Position numbers and translations under genes: made by a program. A DNA stretch of 64,000 bases from Gammaproteobacteria bacterium (GTDB lineage Bacteria; Pseudomonadota; Gammaproteobacteria; UBA6429; Thiohalophilaceae). The notes under the pieces were generated by a model. It saw nothing but the letters and a program-made list of their open reading frames with translations, did not search any database and had not been told where the DNA came from. Below are positions 55,001 to 62,454 of this stretch, one piece after another. Positions within the stretch are counted from its first letter, which is position 1; the number at the start of each line of letters is the position of its first letter. The DNA is taken from NCBI GenBank assembly GCA_029880855.1, contig JAOUNS010000010.1, positions 1-64,000 of the forward strand, in the 5' to 3' direction.

Positions 55001-55169
55001 GGGTGGTATGGACCCGTTTGTGTCACCCATGGCGCTGGCATTGTCCTGGGGATTGATTTTCTCAACGGCGGTTACACTGGTGACGGTACCGGCTGTCTTT
55101 CTCGCCAGTGCACAACTGAAAAAGAGTTGTCTCGATTTTATGGCGAGACAACGGTCCGCACGCGGCTAG
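52050..55169 (+). CDS. RND-family inner-membrane transporter
   Basis: 1039 aa, full length for the RND superfamily. The N-terminal helix (about 11-30), two large periplasmic loops and twelve membrane helices are recognisable. GMLVDDAIIIGENI in helix 4 holds the paired Asp residues of the proton relay; helix 10-12 sequences (ILAIQFNNLSYPLAVMLAIP, MVALTGVVVNSSLVLLVF) are also typical. It resembles the HAE1/AcrB-like branch of uncharacterised transporters more than heavy-metal pumps. No membrane-fusion protein or TolC gene is in the window. Its stop codon overlaps the stop of the convergent FHA gene in the tetranucleotide CTAG. Confidence 0.93.
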   Translation: MSSIISYLIDRPLVVNLVSIFVLFLGIFTAVKINREAFPNVNLDQVRIAFQYPGASPEEIESLIISPIEQELKSLDGIDKLSSTAFPGSGKLDLELDPNAPNRDRIAGEVQLAVDRAQLPQDLLREPVVLEIDGRMFPVIELAISAPRSEVELKRVVDKIKDDLLTIRGVAQIQIQGARREELRVIVDPRKLAKHDLAIKDVINLLSSWNINAPGGDLDTRTGQKTIRIVGEFRNPKDVAELSFFTNELGTDVKLGDVAEVVEALEKPTIYFDMKGIPALNLIVLKKSGADIISVVDNVRDYIKDIPQRYGNDIEISPFQDKSRFTKMRLGVLTNNGIVGICLVLITLALYLRPSVALTTTLSLPIVFFVGLYVLFLFGISLNLVSMLGFIMVLGMLVDDAIIIGENITYHLENGVPSRTAAIQGAQELIGPVTTTILTTIVAFVPLLFMSGMIGKFIVSIPAVVITLLLFSWLESFMILPSHIRHFTVTGNKPIERSWIIFIEELYQKILKLALRHCLLTVFLSFAVLFGSVVVAVKGLSFQLFPAVGVEQYFVRVTAPPGTSLKSMRKTMLEIDREIRSRTRKEYLETSLITTGEIARNPGDPLTQRGSRFGQISFVYIPAVAREKHDALNDMALMQKEIPLLFPTLEFAFAEIKPGPPTGQPLEVEITGSDTQANEKAANQLVAFLKKVDGVTNVETGIQPGDDELHVVVNRKMAAFVGVDLKTIATHIRASVDGLRVSTIRRGTEEVDVTIRYPGNIDDPAKLLEMVKVPNKGGYQTPLSQLAKLENTSGFTIIRHIGGFRVVNVSANIDTKKITSMKLNKYVAAHEAEWLGDLAGRVGVNYGGENEKNQESFADLLSAFAFALVAIFFILAIQFNNLSYPLAVMLAIPFGIVGIIISFLLHDTFWKPMPLSFFSTMGMVALTGVVVNSSLVLLVFVQRQLQEGVEITTAILAAGKRRLRAVILTASTTVVGLLPTAYGWGGMDPFVSPMALALSWGLIFSTAVTLVTVPAVFLASAQLKKSCLDFMARQRSARG

Positions 55170-55837
55170 TGTAAATAGAAAAACTCCATTTTGGTCCCGG
55201 CCAGTTCAAGTACATCGTGATCGTTTAATTTGATGGGATCAATGCTGATCGGATTTCCATTTAGTATGGGCGGCCGGGTATTTGGATTATGTGTAGTGGT
55301 CTGGCGGATAGCCGAAATCGTGTATCCATTCGTATTGCGGGTAATCATTGCCAGCTTGTCGCCATTGAAGCCGAGCGTATTGAACGGTTTGCGTAATTCA
55401 AGGACTTTTTTGGCCAACGGACCATTCATTACCCGTACGCCGGCCAGTGGTTCGCCTTTGGTCTCATTCTGGTTCTGACCACCCATGTCCATAATTTGGG
55501 TATCCTCAATCTCAGCACGCAGGAACATGGTTGGCTCATAATCACTGTCCAGTTCACTGAAATAGGTAAACTGGTAATTGCCCGTCTGGATTGTGTCACC
55601 ATGTTTGAGTTGGGCTTTGGCGATGCGGGCCCCATTCAACAGTGTGCCGTTAGTGCTGCCCAAATCATCCACATAGGCATGTTCACCGAGCGTGGTAATG
55701 AGGGCATGTCGGCCGCTGATAGTTAAATCGTTAAGCTGTATATCGTTACCGTGTTTGCGACCGATACTGATACTGTCTTTATCAATTTCATACTCCCGGA
55801 TAACGGCGCCATCAAGAGTCAGGATGAGTTTTGCCAT
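55166..55837 (-). CDS. Protein with two FHA domains
   Basis: 223 aa from ATG 55837, chosen because GGAGAG lies upstream; a longer frame starts at 55858. The first FHA domain (about 1-95) has SISIGRKHGNDIQLNDLTIS, GRHALI and DDLGSTNGTLLNG. A linker (about 98-130) contains acidic-x-Thr sites (EPTMFL, EDTQIM). The second FHA-like domain (about 138-223) keeps the fold pattern (LRKPFNTLGFNGDKLAMITR, then ILNGNPI and DHDVLELAGTKMEFF) but lacks the strict Ser-x-x-His. No membrane segment. It is the last gene of the kinase-PilT-PilT operon, 23 bases after the second PilT-like gene, and probably reads the output of that kinase. Confidence 0.87.
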   Translation of the reverse strand: MAKLILTLDGAVIREYEIDKDSISIGRKHGNDIQLNDLTISGRHALITTLGEHAYVDDLGSTNGTLLNGARIAKAQLKHGDTIQTGNYQFTYFSELDSDYEPTMFLRAEIEDTQIMDMGGQNQNETKGEPLAGVRVMNGPLAKKVLELRKPFNTLGFNGDKLAMITRNTNGYTISAIRQTTTHNPNTRPPILNGNPISIDPIKLNDHDVLELAGTKMEFFYLH

Positions 55838-55860
55838 GTCTGCGCTCTCCAAAACCACGT

Positions 55861-56976
55861 TTATAGCTGGTATTTATCTGTCGGGTCAGCGACAGGACCG
55901 GAATCATCGGCCATGAGTTCATCCGGCCTGTAGTTTTCGAATTCGTTTTTATTCCGTGCTTTCAAATATGCCTCTTCACCATCAATTTGTTTTGCTTCCA
56001 GCAAACGCCGGATTGCAGAATCCATGCGCTGCATACCCTGCATACCGCCGCTTTGAATGATATTGTCCAGTTGGTCGGTTTTACCTTCACGAATAACATT
56101 GGAAATAGCCGCATTGTTAATCATGATCTCCAGTGCCGCGACACGACCCCGACCATCCGCTTTTTTGAGCAATTGTTGTGAAACAACGGCCACCAGTGAG
56201 GTGGACAACATGGTGCGGACATAGGGTTCCTCACCGGCCGGGAAAACATTGATAATACGATCCACCGAGCTTGAAGCACTGTTGGTATGCAGTGTCGCAA
56301 TGATCAGAATACCGGTTTCCGCCGCGGTCAAGGCCAGATGGATGGTTTCCAGATCACGCATTTCACCCACCAGAATCACATCCGGATCCTCGCGCAAAGA
56401 TGAGCGCAAGGCATCGGCAAAACTGCCGGTGTGGCTGCCGATTTCACGTTGACTAATCAGACAGCTCTTGTTTTGGTGTAAAAATTCAATCGGGTCTTCA
56501 ATCGTGATAATGTGACCTTTCCGTTCCCTGTTAATCATATCCACCATTGCGGCCAGAGTAGTGGACTTGCCGGAACCGGTCGGCCCGGTCACCAGGATCA
56601 GCCCCTTGCGTTGCCGACAGAGATTTTTTAACACCGCCGGCAGGCCAAGCTCATTGACGGTTTTGATCTCAGTCGGGATTGCACGGAATACGGCGCCAAC
56701 ACCGCCGATATGCTGGAATACGTTGACACGAAACCGAGCCAGTCCTTCAACGGCATAGGCAAAGTCAGCACTGCCATGTTTCTCGTAGTGTTTTTTTATG
56801 TTGTTGGGCATGATCTCCATGAGCAGTTCACTGGTCTCGGTGCTGGTCAATTCACGATATTTCACTGTATAGGCATCACCGTGCAGCCGGATACGTGGTG
56901 GATTACCTGCAACCAGATGGAGATCCGATCCACCTTGTTTGATTACGAGTTCAAGAAAAGCATCTATACGTTTCAT
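55861..56976 (-). CDS. PilT/PilU-type ATPase
   Basis: 371 aa. The start DAFLELVIKQGGSDLHLVAG is the PilT N-domain motif. The ATPase core has Walker A GPTGSGKST near residue 133, the Asp box ITIEDPIEFLHQNKSCLISQ, Walker B DVILVGEMRDLETI and the His box TAAETGILIIATLHTNSASS. The C-terminus is longer than in typical PilT and acidic. No other pilus gene (pilA, pilB, pilC, pilM-Q) is in the window. It lies 7 bases after a second PilT-type gene and downstream of a HEAT-kinase gene. It could serve type IV pili encoded elsewhere or be recruited to another machine. Confidence 0.92.
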   Translation of the reverse strand: MKRIDAFLELVIKQGGSDLHLVAGNPPRIRLHGDAYTVKYRELTSTETSELLMEIMPNNIKKHYEKHGSADFAYAVEGLARFRVNVFQHIGGVGAVFRAIPTEIKTVNELGLPAVLKNLCRQRKGLILVTGPTGSGKSTTLAAMVDMINRERKGHIITIEDPIEFLHQNKSCLISQREIGSHTGSFADALRSSLREDPDVILVGEMRDLETIHLALTAAETGILIIATLHTNSASSSVDRIINVFPAGEEPYVRTMLSTSLVAVVSQQLLKKADGRGRVAALEIMINNAAISNVIREGKTDQLDNIIQSGGMQGMQRMDSAIRRLLEAKQIDGEEAYLKARNKNEFENYRPDELMADDSGPVADPTDKYQL

Positions 56977-56983
56977 AATGAAC

Positions 56984-58078
56984 TCAGGTGATGGCCAGAT
57001 TGATTTGCGGCAACAGATCAGGATTGCTCACATAGCGCTGGAACTGTTTTTTGTCTGTAGCATGCAAATAGGCATCATCGGGATCGATTTCCTTATTTTG
57101 CAATGCCTCAAGCAGTGCCTGATCCATTAATTGCATACCCTGTTCGCGGCCGGTTTGTAATGAGGATGGGATCTGGAAGACCTTGCCGTTTAAGATCAGG
57201 CTGGCAATGGCGGAATTGTTGATCATGATCTCCAGAATCGCTTTGCGGTTACGGCCATCTGATGTCCGAACCAGCTTCTGACTGATTACACCTTTCAGGT
57301 GTTGTGCCAGAAAGGTTGCGGCCAGTGACTTTTGTTCAGTCGGCATGGCGTCAATGATGCGATCCAGGGTTTTAACCGCTGATGTGGTGTGCAGGGTACC
57401 CAATACCAGGTGACCGGTTTCAGCCGCTGTCATCGCCATGGTGATGGTTTCAGGATCACGCAACTCGCCTACCAGGATCACATCCGGGTCTTCACGCAAT
57501 GCATCACGCAGTCCGGCGGCAAAGGAATCCACATGAATCCCCACAGATCGTTGAATGACCAGTGACTTGTTGCTTTTGTGCACATATTCAATCGGATCTT
57601 CGAGGGTGATGATATTGTAACGACGATTGGTGTTCAGCCAGTCAATCATTGAAGCGAGGGTGGTGGATTTACCGGTCCCGGTAGCACCGGTGACCAGAAT
57701 CATGCCCTGATTGGAGTGCAACAGCTTTTCCACAGCCGGTGGCAGGCCAAGGTCATGTAAAGAGGGAATGGATGGGGCAATTGCCCGCAAACAGGCACCG
57801 ATACCATTTACCTTGCGAAACAGGTTAACCCTGAAGCGACCTGTTTCGGGATCATCATATGAGAAGTCCAGATCATGGCCGGAGGCAAAGATCTTTTTCT
57901 GTACCGGATCAAGGATCTCGTCGATTAATTCCTCGATTTCCTTGGCGGTCAGACTGCGATATTTGATGGGAGTCAGGTCACCGTGTAGCCGGATCAGTGG
58001 TGGTGTACCCACGGCCAAATGTATATCAGAGCCGCCCTGATCACGACCGAGTTTTAAAAAGGCATTTATACGCGGCAT
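56984..58078 (-). CDS. PilT-type ATPase
   Basis: 364 aa, a paralogue of the next gene. N-domain NAFLKLGRDQGGSDIHLAVG, Walker A GATGTGKST near residue 129, Asp box ITLEDPIEYVHKSNKSLVIQ, Walker B DVILVGELRDPETI, His box TAAETGHLVLGTLHTTSAVK. Its ATG overlaps the stop of the HEAT-kinase gene by one base (TGATG), so translation is coupled to the kinase. The pair of paralogous ATPases resembles the PilT/PilU division of labour, but the operon contains kinase and FHA genes instead of pilus genes. Confidence 0.93.
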   Translation of the reverse strand: MPRINAFLKLGRDQGGSDIHLAVGTPPLIRLHGDLTPIKYRSLTAKEIEELIDEILDPVQKKIFASGHDLDFSYDDPETGRFRVNLFRKVNGIGACLRAIAPSIPSLHDLGLPPAVEKLLHSNQGMILVTGATGTGKSTTLASMIDWLNTNRRYNIITLEDPIEYVHKSNKSLVIQRSVGIHVDSFAAGLRDALREDPDVILVGELRDPETITMAMTAAETGHLVLGTLHTTSAVKTLDRIIDAMPTEQKSLAATFLAQHLKGVISQKLVRTSDGRNRKAILEIMINNSAIASLILNGKVFQIPSSLQTGREQGMQLMDQALLEALQNKEIDPDDAYLHATDKKQFQRYVSNPDLLPQINLAIT

Positions 58079-60456
58079 CAGGCGGCTTCCTTCTTCAGAA
58101 TATTTTCCAGATCGCTTTGCAAGTCAGTAATGGACTGATAGCGTTCCGCCGGATTTGTCGCCATGGCTTTCATGATGATGCCATTCAGTTCAGGACTGAT
58201 TTCCGGGTTGGCCTCTTTGGCCGGTTTGGCGCCGCCTTCGACGTGTTTGAAGAGGGTGGCCATGTGGTCTTCGCCTTTGTACGGTGGTTTGCCGGTGAAC
58301 AGCTCATACATCAGGATGCCAAGACTATAAATGTCGGTCCGGGCATCAATGGCCCGGGCGCGAACCTGCTCAGGGGCCATGTAGGTCGGCGTACCGACAA
58401 GGATACCGCTTTTGGTTAGACGTGAGTCGGATTTACTGGCCGCCGCAGCAAGACCGAAGTCGACGATTTTCACCAGGTCGTTGTTACCGACCAGAATATT
58501 GGCGGGTTTCAGATCACGATGCACAACACCGGCATTATGGGCGACCGCCATGGCCTTGCAGATATCAATAAAAATTTGAATGGCGCGTTTGAAATTCACG
58601 GTTTTGTTGGCCTTCATCTCGTAGCCGAGTGAATGGCTGGGGAAGTATTCCATGGAAATAGCACAGGATTTGCCAAAGGTAATGAAATCAAAGATCCGAA
58701 TGACATTTTCATGGGTGATCTTGCGGGCATAACGCAATTCGTGGATAAAACGTTGAATCACATTCTCGTCTGAGGCCATGTGTGGATTCAGGAACTTCAG
58801 AATTATATCTTCATTGACCATGGTGTCGCTGACCAGTACGACAACACCGAATGCACCCTTGCCGATTTGCCGGATAACCCGGTATCGATCCGCCAGAACC
58901 TGGCCGGCGGTTAGATTCGTGGCGTCAATAATCTGGGAAGTGATGGCATTGCCGGAGTCGTTCGACCGTTTGGACATATCGACAACCAGGTCGTGACTGC
59001 TGGTTTTGGAGCCATCAATCAGTGCCGGATCCCGGCCGTCAGCACGGGCAATCACGGTTTGCAGTGTTTCATCCGCCAGATTGCGCAATTCTGCATCAGA
59101 ATCGACCAGTACTTTCTGGATTGCGGCTTCGACTTCCGGAATATGTTCCTTGTCAGCCAGTTGTTTGACTGCTTCGAGGATTTCTCGGCCCAGCGTCGCC
59201 GAATTTTTTGCGAATAATTGCAAGAGAGGTTTAATGGCTGCTTTTTCATTAAGTTTGCCCAGGGCCTGGATAGCCACTGCGGCAGACTCGGGGTATTTGG
59301 GGATCATTTTTAATAATGGACCGGCGGCACGTTTGTCACCAAGTTGACCCAGTGCATCGGCGGCTCGTTCACGCACCCACCAGTCATCATCGTTCAAGGC
59401 GGAGGCCAGATGCACAACCGCTCGCTCGTCCTTGATTGAATTAAGGATCTCAACCGCAGTGCGACGCAGAAACTCATCCTTGTCTTTTATTAACGTCAGG
59501 ACAGCATCCACCACCTTGGGACCACCGATGCTGCCCAGGGCATCTGCCGCACGAACCTTGACCCACCAATCCTTGTCCCGCATGGCGGTGAGCAGATCCT
59601 TGATGGCACGCGGATCACCGACTTCATTTAACACCTCGACGGCGGCACGGCGCACATATTCAGATTCATCCTGCAGTACGTCAATGAGGTACTTAACAGT
59701 ATTCGGATCTTTAATCTGTATCAGGGTATCGATGGCCTGACTCTGTACCGTCAGATCGGGATCACGCAACAAAACACAGAGGGGTTTGACCGGAACGGGG
59801 ACCGTTAATTTACCGAGTCCTTCCAGCGCACTCTGCCGGATATTTTTGTGACTGTCATTGAGCATATTCAACAACACATCACGTACCGCTTCCGTATCAA
59901 ATTTGGACAGGATACGCACAATATGGAAGCGAATCGTGATGTCCTTATGTTCGCTATAGGGGATGAGATCCTGCACGCTGCGTTCCTCAACGACTTCATC
60001 AAGGACTTTCAGGATCAACAGCCGAACATTTTTTTCGACCTTGTCCAGCATGGCCAGCAGGGTGCTGGTGTTGAGAGAACTCCGGTGCGCCAGCAGGACC
60101 TGAACCAGAGCGTTTTTCGGAATTTCAGGATCATCAAACAATTCGAACAAACGATTCGGATCATAACGATTTGAAGCAGCGAGGATGCGCATACATCCGG
60201 CAACGACACGCTTGTCCGGATCCGCCATACCGTCAACATAATTGGGCAAGGTCTTGTTATCCAGCAGCCCCAGCAGCAGGTTTTCAATAATTGAATTGGG
60301 CGGGCTTTCAGCCATGGCATCCATCAGTTTCGGGATGGCGGACTCACCGATTTGTTTGAGTTTGGCAACAGCATCCCTGGCTTCGGGACTATTGGGCTGG
60401 GCTTCCAGCAATGTCGCGATAGCCTTGTTTACCTTGAATCCTTTTAATAAACCCAT
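58078..60456 (-). CDS. HEAT-repeat protein fused to a Ser/Thr kinase
   Basis: 792 aa. Residues about 20-480 are some twelve HEAT repeats (for example EYVRRAAVEVLNEVGDPRAI and KDWWVKVRAADALGSIGGPK). A linker (about 485-520) contains DATNLTAG. The kinase domain (about 522-790) is complete: GKGAFGVV, Lys in IILKFL, HRDLKPANILV near 645, IVDFGLAAA near 667 and TYMAPEQ. No membrane helix, so it is a cytoplasmic kinase with a large protein-binding head. Unlike PpkA it has the RD motif. It heads the kinase-PilT-PilT-FHA set with one-base coupling to the first PilT-type gene, which suggests that it phosphorylates something controlling those ATPases. Confidence 0.93.
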   Translation of the reverse strand: MGLLKGFKVNKAIATLLEAQPNSPEARDAVAKLKQIGESAIPKLMDAMAESPPNSIIENLLLGLLDNKTLPNYVDGMADPDKRVVAGCMRILAASNRYDPNRLFELFDDPEIPKNALVQVLLAHRSSLNTSTLLAMLDKVEKNVRLLILKVLDEVVEERSVQDLIPYSEHKDITIRFHIVRILSKFDTEAVRDVLLNMLNDSHKNIRQSALEGLGKLTVPVPVKPLCVLLRDPDLTVQSQAIDTLIQIKDPNTVKYLIDVLQDESEYVRRAAVEVLNEVGDPRAIKDLLTAMRDKDWWVKVRAADALGSIGGPKVVDAVLTLIKDKDEFLRRTAVEILNSIKDERAVVHLASALNDDDWWVRERAADALGQLGDKRAAGPLLKMIPKYPESAAVAIQALGKLNEKAAIKPLLQLFAKNSATLGREILEAVKQLADKEHIPEVEAAIQKVLVDSDAELRNLADETLQTVIARADGRDPALIDGSKTSSHDLVVDMSKRSNDSGNAITSQIIDATNLTAGQVLADRYRVIRQIGKGAFGVVVLVSDTMVNEDIILKFLNPHMASDENVIQRFIHELRYARKITHENVIRIFDFITFGKSCAISMEYFPSHSLGYEMKANKTVNFKRAIQIFIDICKAMAVAHNAGVVHRDLKPANILVGNNDLVKIVDFGLAAAASKSDSRLTKSGILVGTPTYMAPEQVRARAIDARTDIYSLGILMYELFTGKPPYKGEDHMATLFKHVEGGAKPAKEANPEISPELNGIIMKAMATNPAERYQSITDLQSDLENILKKEAA

Positions 60457-60484
60457 AGGTTTGAACTCATCTTTCCTCAGTGCG

Positions 60485-60973
60485 TTACTGTTCGTTTACC
60501 CGGACAATGTACGATTTATTGACCAGACAAATTTCATCCCCACCGGTGAAAACCCGGATAAATTGTTGTTGGCTTGTATTCAAATAGTCATAGAGCCGGG
60601 CGCTTTCCGGGGGCAGGTTTTCACGGATGTTGCCCGAGATTTCTGAGCCATCCATCATCAATAAGCGGCATTGAATCTGTTGCGCGGCGGGCATATCCGA
60701 ACCGGATTGGTGCGTATAGACGGCACGGACGATGGCGTGGCGATTGTAGAACCGGATCTCCCCGTCGAGATTGCTTTTCATGACCAGGAACGCAGCCTCC
60801 TGATTGAGGACATCATCAGGAATCTCCGCTGCTGTATTGCCATCCTCCGGCCGAAGAAACAGCGAACCGCTGACCGGACCTTCCGGGTGTATCCACAGCG
60901 TCACTTCTTTGAGCAGTTTTTGAATTTTAAATATTTTTTCAGACACAGCAAAATCCGTATCACGGCTCCCCAC
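60485..60973 (-). CDS. Conserved-looking protein of unknown function upstream of the HEAT kinase
   Basis: 162 aa from GTG 60973 (GTG 60946 is an alternative; neither has a clear ribosome site). No signal peptide or membrane segment. The C-terminal half forms a strand pattern, IQCRLLMMDGSEISGNIREN, then SARLYDYLNTSQQQFIRVFT and CLVNKSYIVRVNE, which resembles small Sm-like or PilZ-like beta barrels, but I cannot assign a family. The N-terminus is helical (EKIFKIQKLLKEVTLWI). It lies 28 bases before the HEAT-kinase gene on the same strand and is probably the first gene of that operon or the second after the NlpC/P60 gene. Confidence 0.7.
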   Translation of the reverse strand: MGSRDTDFAVSEKIFKIQKLLKEVTLWIHPEGPVSGSLFLRPEDGNTAAEIPDDVLNQEAAFLVMKSNLDGEIRFYNRHAIVRAVYTHQSGSDMPAAQQIQCRLLMMDGSEISGNIRENLPPESARLYDYLNTSQQQFIRVFTGGDEICLVNKSYIVRVNEQ

Positions 60974-61108
60974 AAAACCAAATAATTATAACGCCATTCC
61001 ATGGCCAAGGGGGAGATATGACCCTCATATCAAACAGAAATTTACCAATTTGTTAAACATAGTCAGTCAGTTACAGTAATTCATGACCAAGCGATGGGTA
61101 ATTTGCTT

Positions 61109-61588
61109 CTAAAAGTGCTTGCGGCCGGTAATTCTGCGGGCAGCGATGAATCGCTTTAACCAGTATGGATTATCCAGTCGTGCGATAGATACGACTTTTC
61201 CGGTTGAAGGTGCATGGATAAAGCGGTTTCCTCCGAGATAAATCCCTACATGTGAAATGCGTACTCGGCTGATCCTGAAAAACAACAGATCCCCCGGACG
61301 AATACGGTGCTTGCCGATGGGCAGGGTCGATTTGTACTGGTCGAATGTCGTACGGGGAAGAGTAATGCCGACCTGCTGGTAGCTATACACCACCAGGCCG
61401 CTGCAATCAAATCCGGTTTCCGGTGTTTCTCCGCCGTAGAGATAAGGAACCCCCAGCATGCCTTTGGCGATATTAACAGCATGCTCATGGTCCACATCAC
61501 CGTAATGTTGATGTCGGCCATTGGTGTTACTACACCCGGTGAGCAGCACAACTGACAGCATAACTACTGTAACCAGGTAATTACTCAT
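61109..61588 (-). CDS. NlpC/P60-family lipoprotein, predicted peptidoglycan hydrolase
   Basis: 159 aa. The lipoprotein signal ends in LLTG-Cys19 with Ser at +2 (outer membrane predicted). The NlpC/P60 domain spans about 38-150, with catalytic Cys62 in FDCSGLV, His113 in ISHVGIYLGG and His125 in RFIHAPS. It should cut peptide stems of peptidoglycan. It lies 135 bases upstream of the 162-aa gene on the same strand, so co-transcription is possible but not certain. It might remodel the wall for the envelope machines in this region or act as a housekeeping hydrolase. Confidence 0.92.
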   Translation of the reverse strand: MSNYLVTVVMLSVVLLTGCSNTNGRHQHYGDVDHEHAVNIAKGMLGVPYLYGGETPETGFDCSGLVVYSYQQVGITLPRTTFDQYKSTLPIGKHRIRPGDLLFFRISRVRISHVGIYLGGNRFIHAPSTGKVVSIARLDNPYWLKRFIAARRITGRKHF

Positions 61589-61800
61589 AAATAATATGTG
61601 ATAATGGTTGCAAAATTGGTTAATTATTATACTTTAGGTAAAAAATCCGGGTTTTCCAATAATTTCTTGAAAATCAATCTGATATTACAGTTTTTTTCTG
61701 ATTTTTCAGTACTTTTCCTAAAAGTAATAATTAAAGTAAGCTTGATATTGGTCGAAATTTAACCGACAGTAATCCTGAAACCGGCAAGAGTTTTCCGCCC

Positions 61801-62304
61801 ATGGTTGTATCCAATATCAAATCGACAGGCTATCCCCAGAAGAGCCCCGCTGAGCAAAGTCGCGAGGTTCGTACCGCTACGCGTGATAAAGGGGTACAGG
61901 AAGAGATCCAGCAACGCTTCCAAACCGAAGGCAGGCATGCAGAAAAGGCGCGTCTTGCCCAGGCGGCATTTGAGGACAGCGTGGGGAATTCCAGTTCCTA
62001 TGAAGATCGGGTTGATCAGATGGTGCGCGCAGTGACGCGGCGACAGGCCGATGACCGCTGGGCCAACGCTGAAACCGACACAAGACATGATGTTGCATCC
62101 CGAGACCGAGAGGATTTTGTTCGTGAGCGGGTCAATAATGCCTATACGGAGTCTGAAACCCGCAGTCGTACCACAGAGGCCCCAGCCAGGGCTGACGTCG
62201 ATCCCGCACCGGAACGGAGTGCCCGCGAACAGCAACGCGGCTCTGAAGTCTATCGATCCGCTGAACGAACCGGTATTGATCGCACAATGGATCTGGTTGT
62301 CTGA
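61801..62304 (+). CDS. Charged hypothetical protein
   Basis: 167 aa from ATG 61801, without a clear ribosome site. Very rich in Arg, Glu, Asp, Thr and Ala, poor in hydrophobic residues, mostly helical or disordered (VQEEIQQRFQTEGRHAEKAR, YEDRVDQMVRAVTRRQADDR). No signal peptide, membrane segment or known domain. The frame on the opposite strand (61759-62235) is long too, but its translation is Gly/Cys-rich and looks like a shadow, so the plus strand is preferred. mrcB follows after 150 bases. Confidence is moderate because nothing but composition supports it. Confidence 0.55.
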   Translation: MVVSNIKSTGYPQKSPAEQSREVRTATRDKGVQEEIQQRFQTEGRHAEKARLAQAAFEDSVGNSSSYEDRVDQMVRAVTRRQADDRWANAETDTRHDVASRDREDFVRERVNNAYTESETRSRTTEAPARADVDPAPERSAREQQRGSEVYRSAERTGIDRTMDLVV

Positions 62305-62454
62305 TAATACTTTGCTATCCCTGTCTGTTCTGCAGTATCGTTTGAGGTGTGGTGTCGCCCGCTAAAGCGACGATTGCACACTGTTGCCATGCGCTGTTTA
62401 GGCTAGAATTGGCAGTCGATTGTCATTTCCTAATCAGGAGCAGAACAGATATCC

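Noticed and set aside
61759-62235. 158-aa minus-strand frame opposite the charged 167-aa gene
   Set aside because: Its translation is Gly/Cys-rich without signal or domain; it looks like the complement of an Arg/Glu-rich coding strand.
62384-62409. TTGCCA and TAGAAT as a promoter for mrcB
   Set aside because: The spacing is only 14 bp, too short for a sigma-70 promoter.
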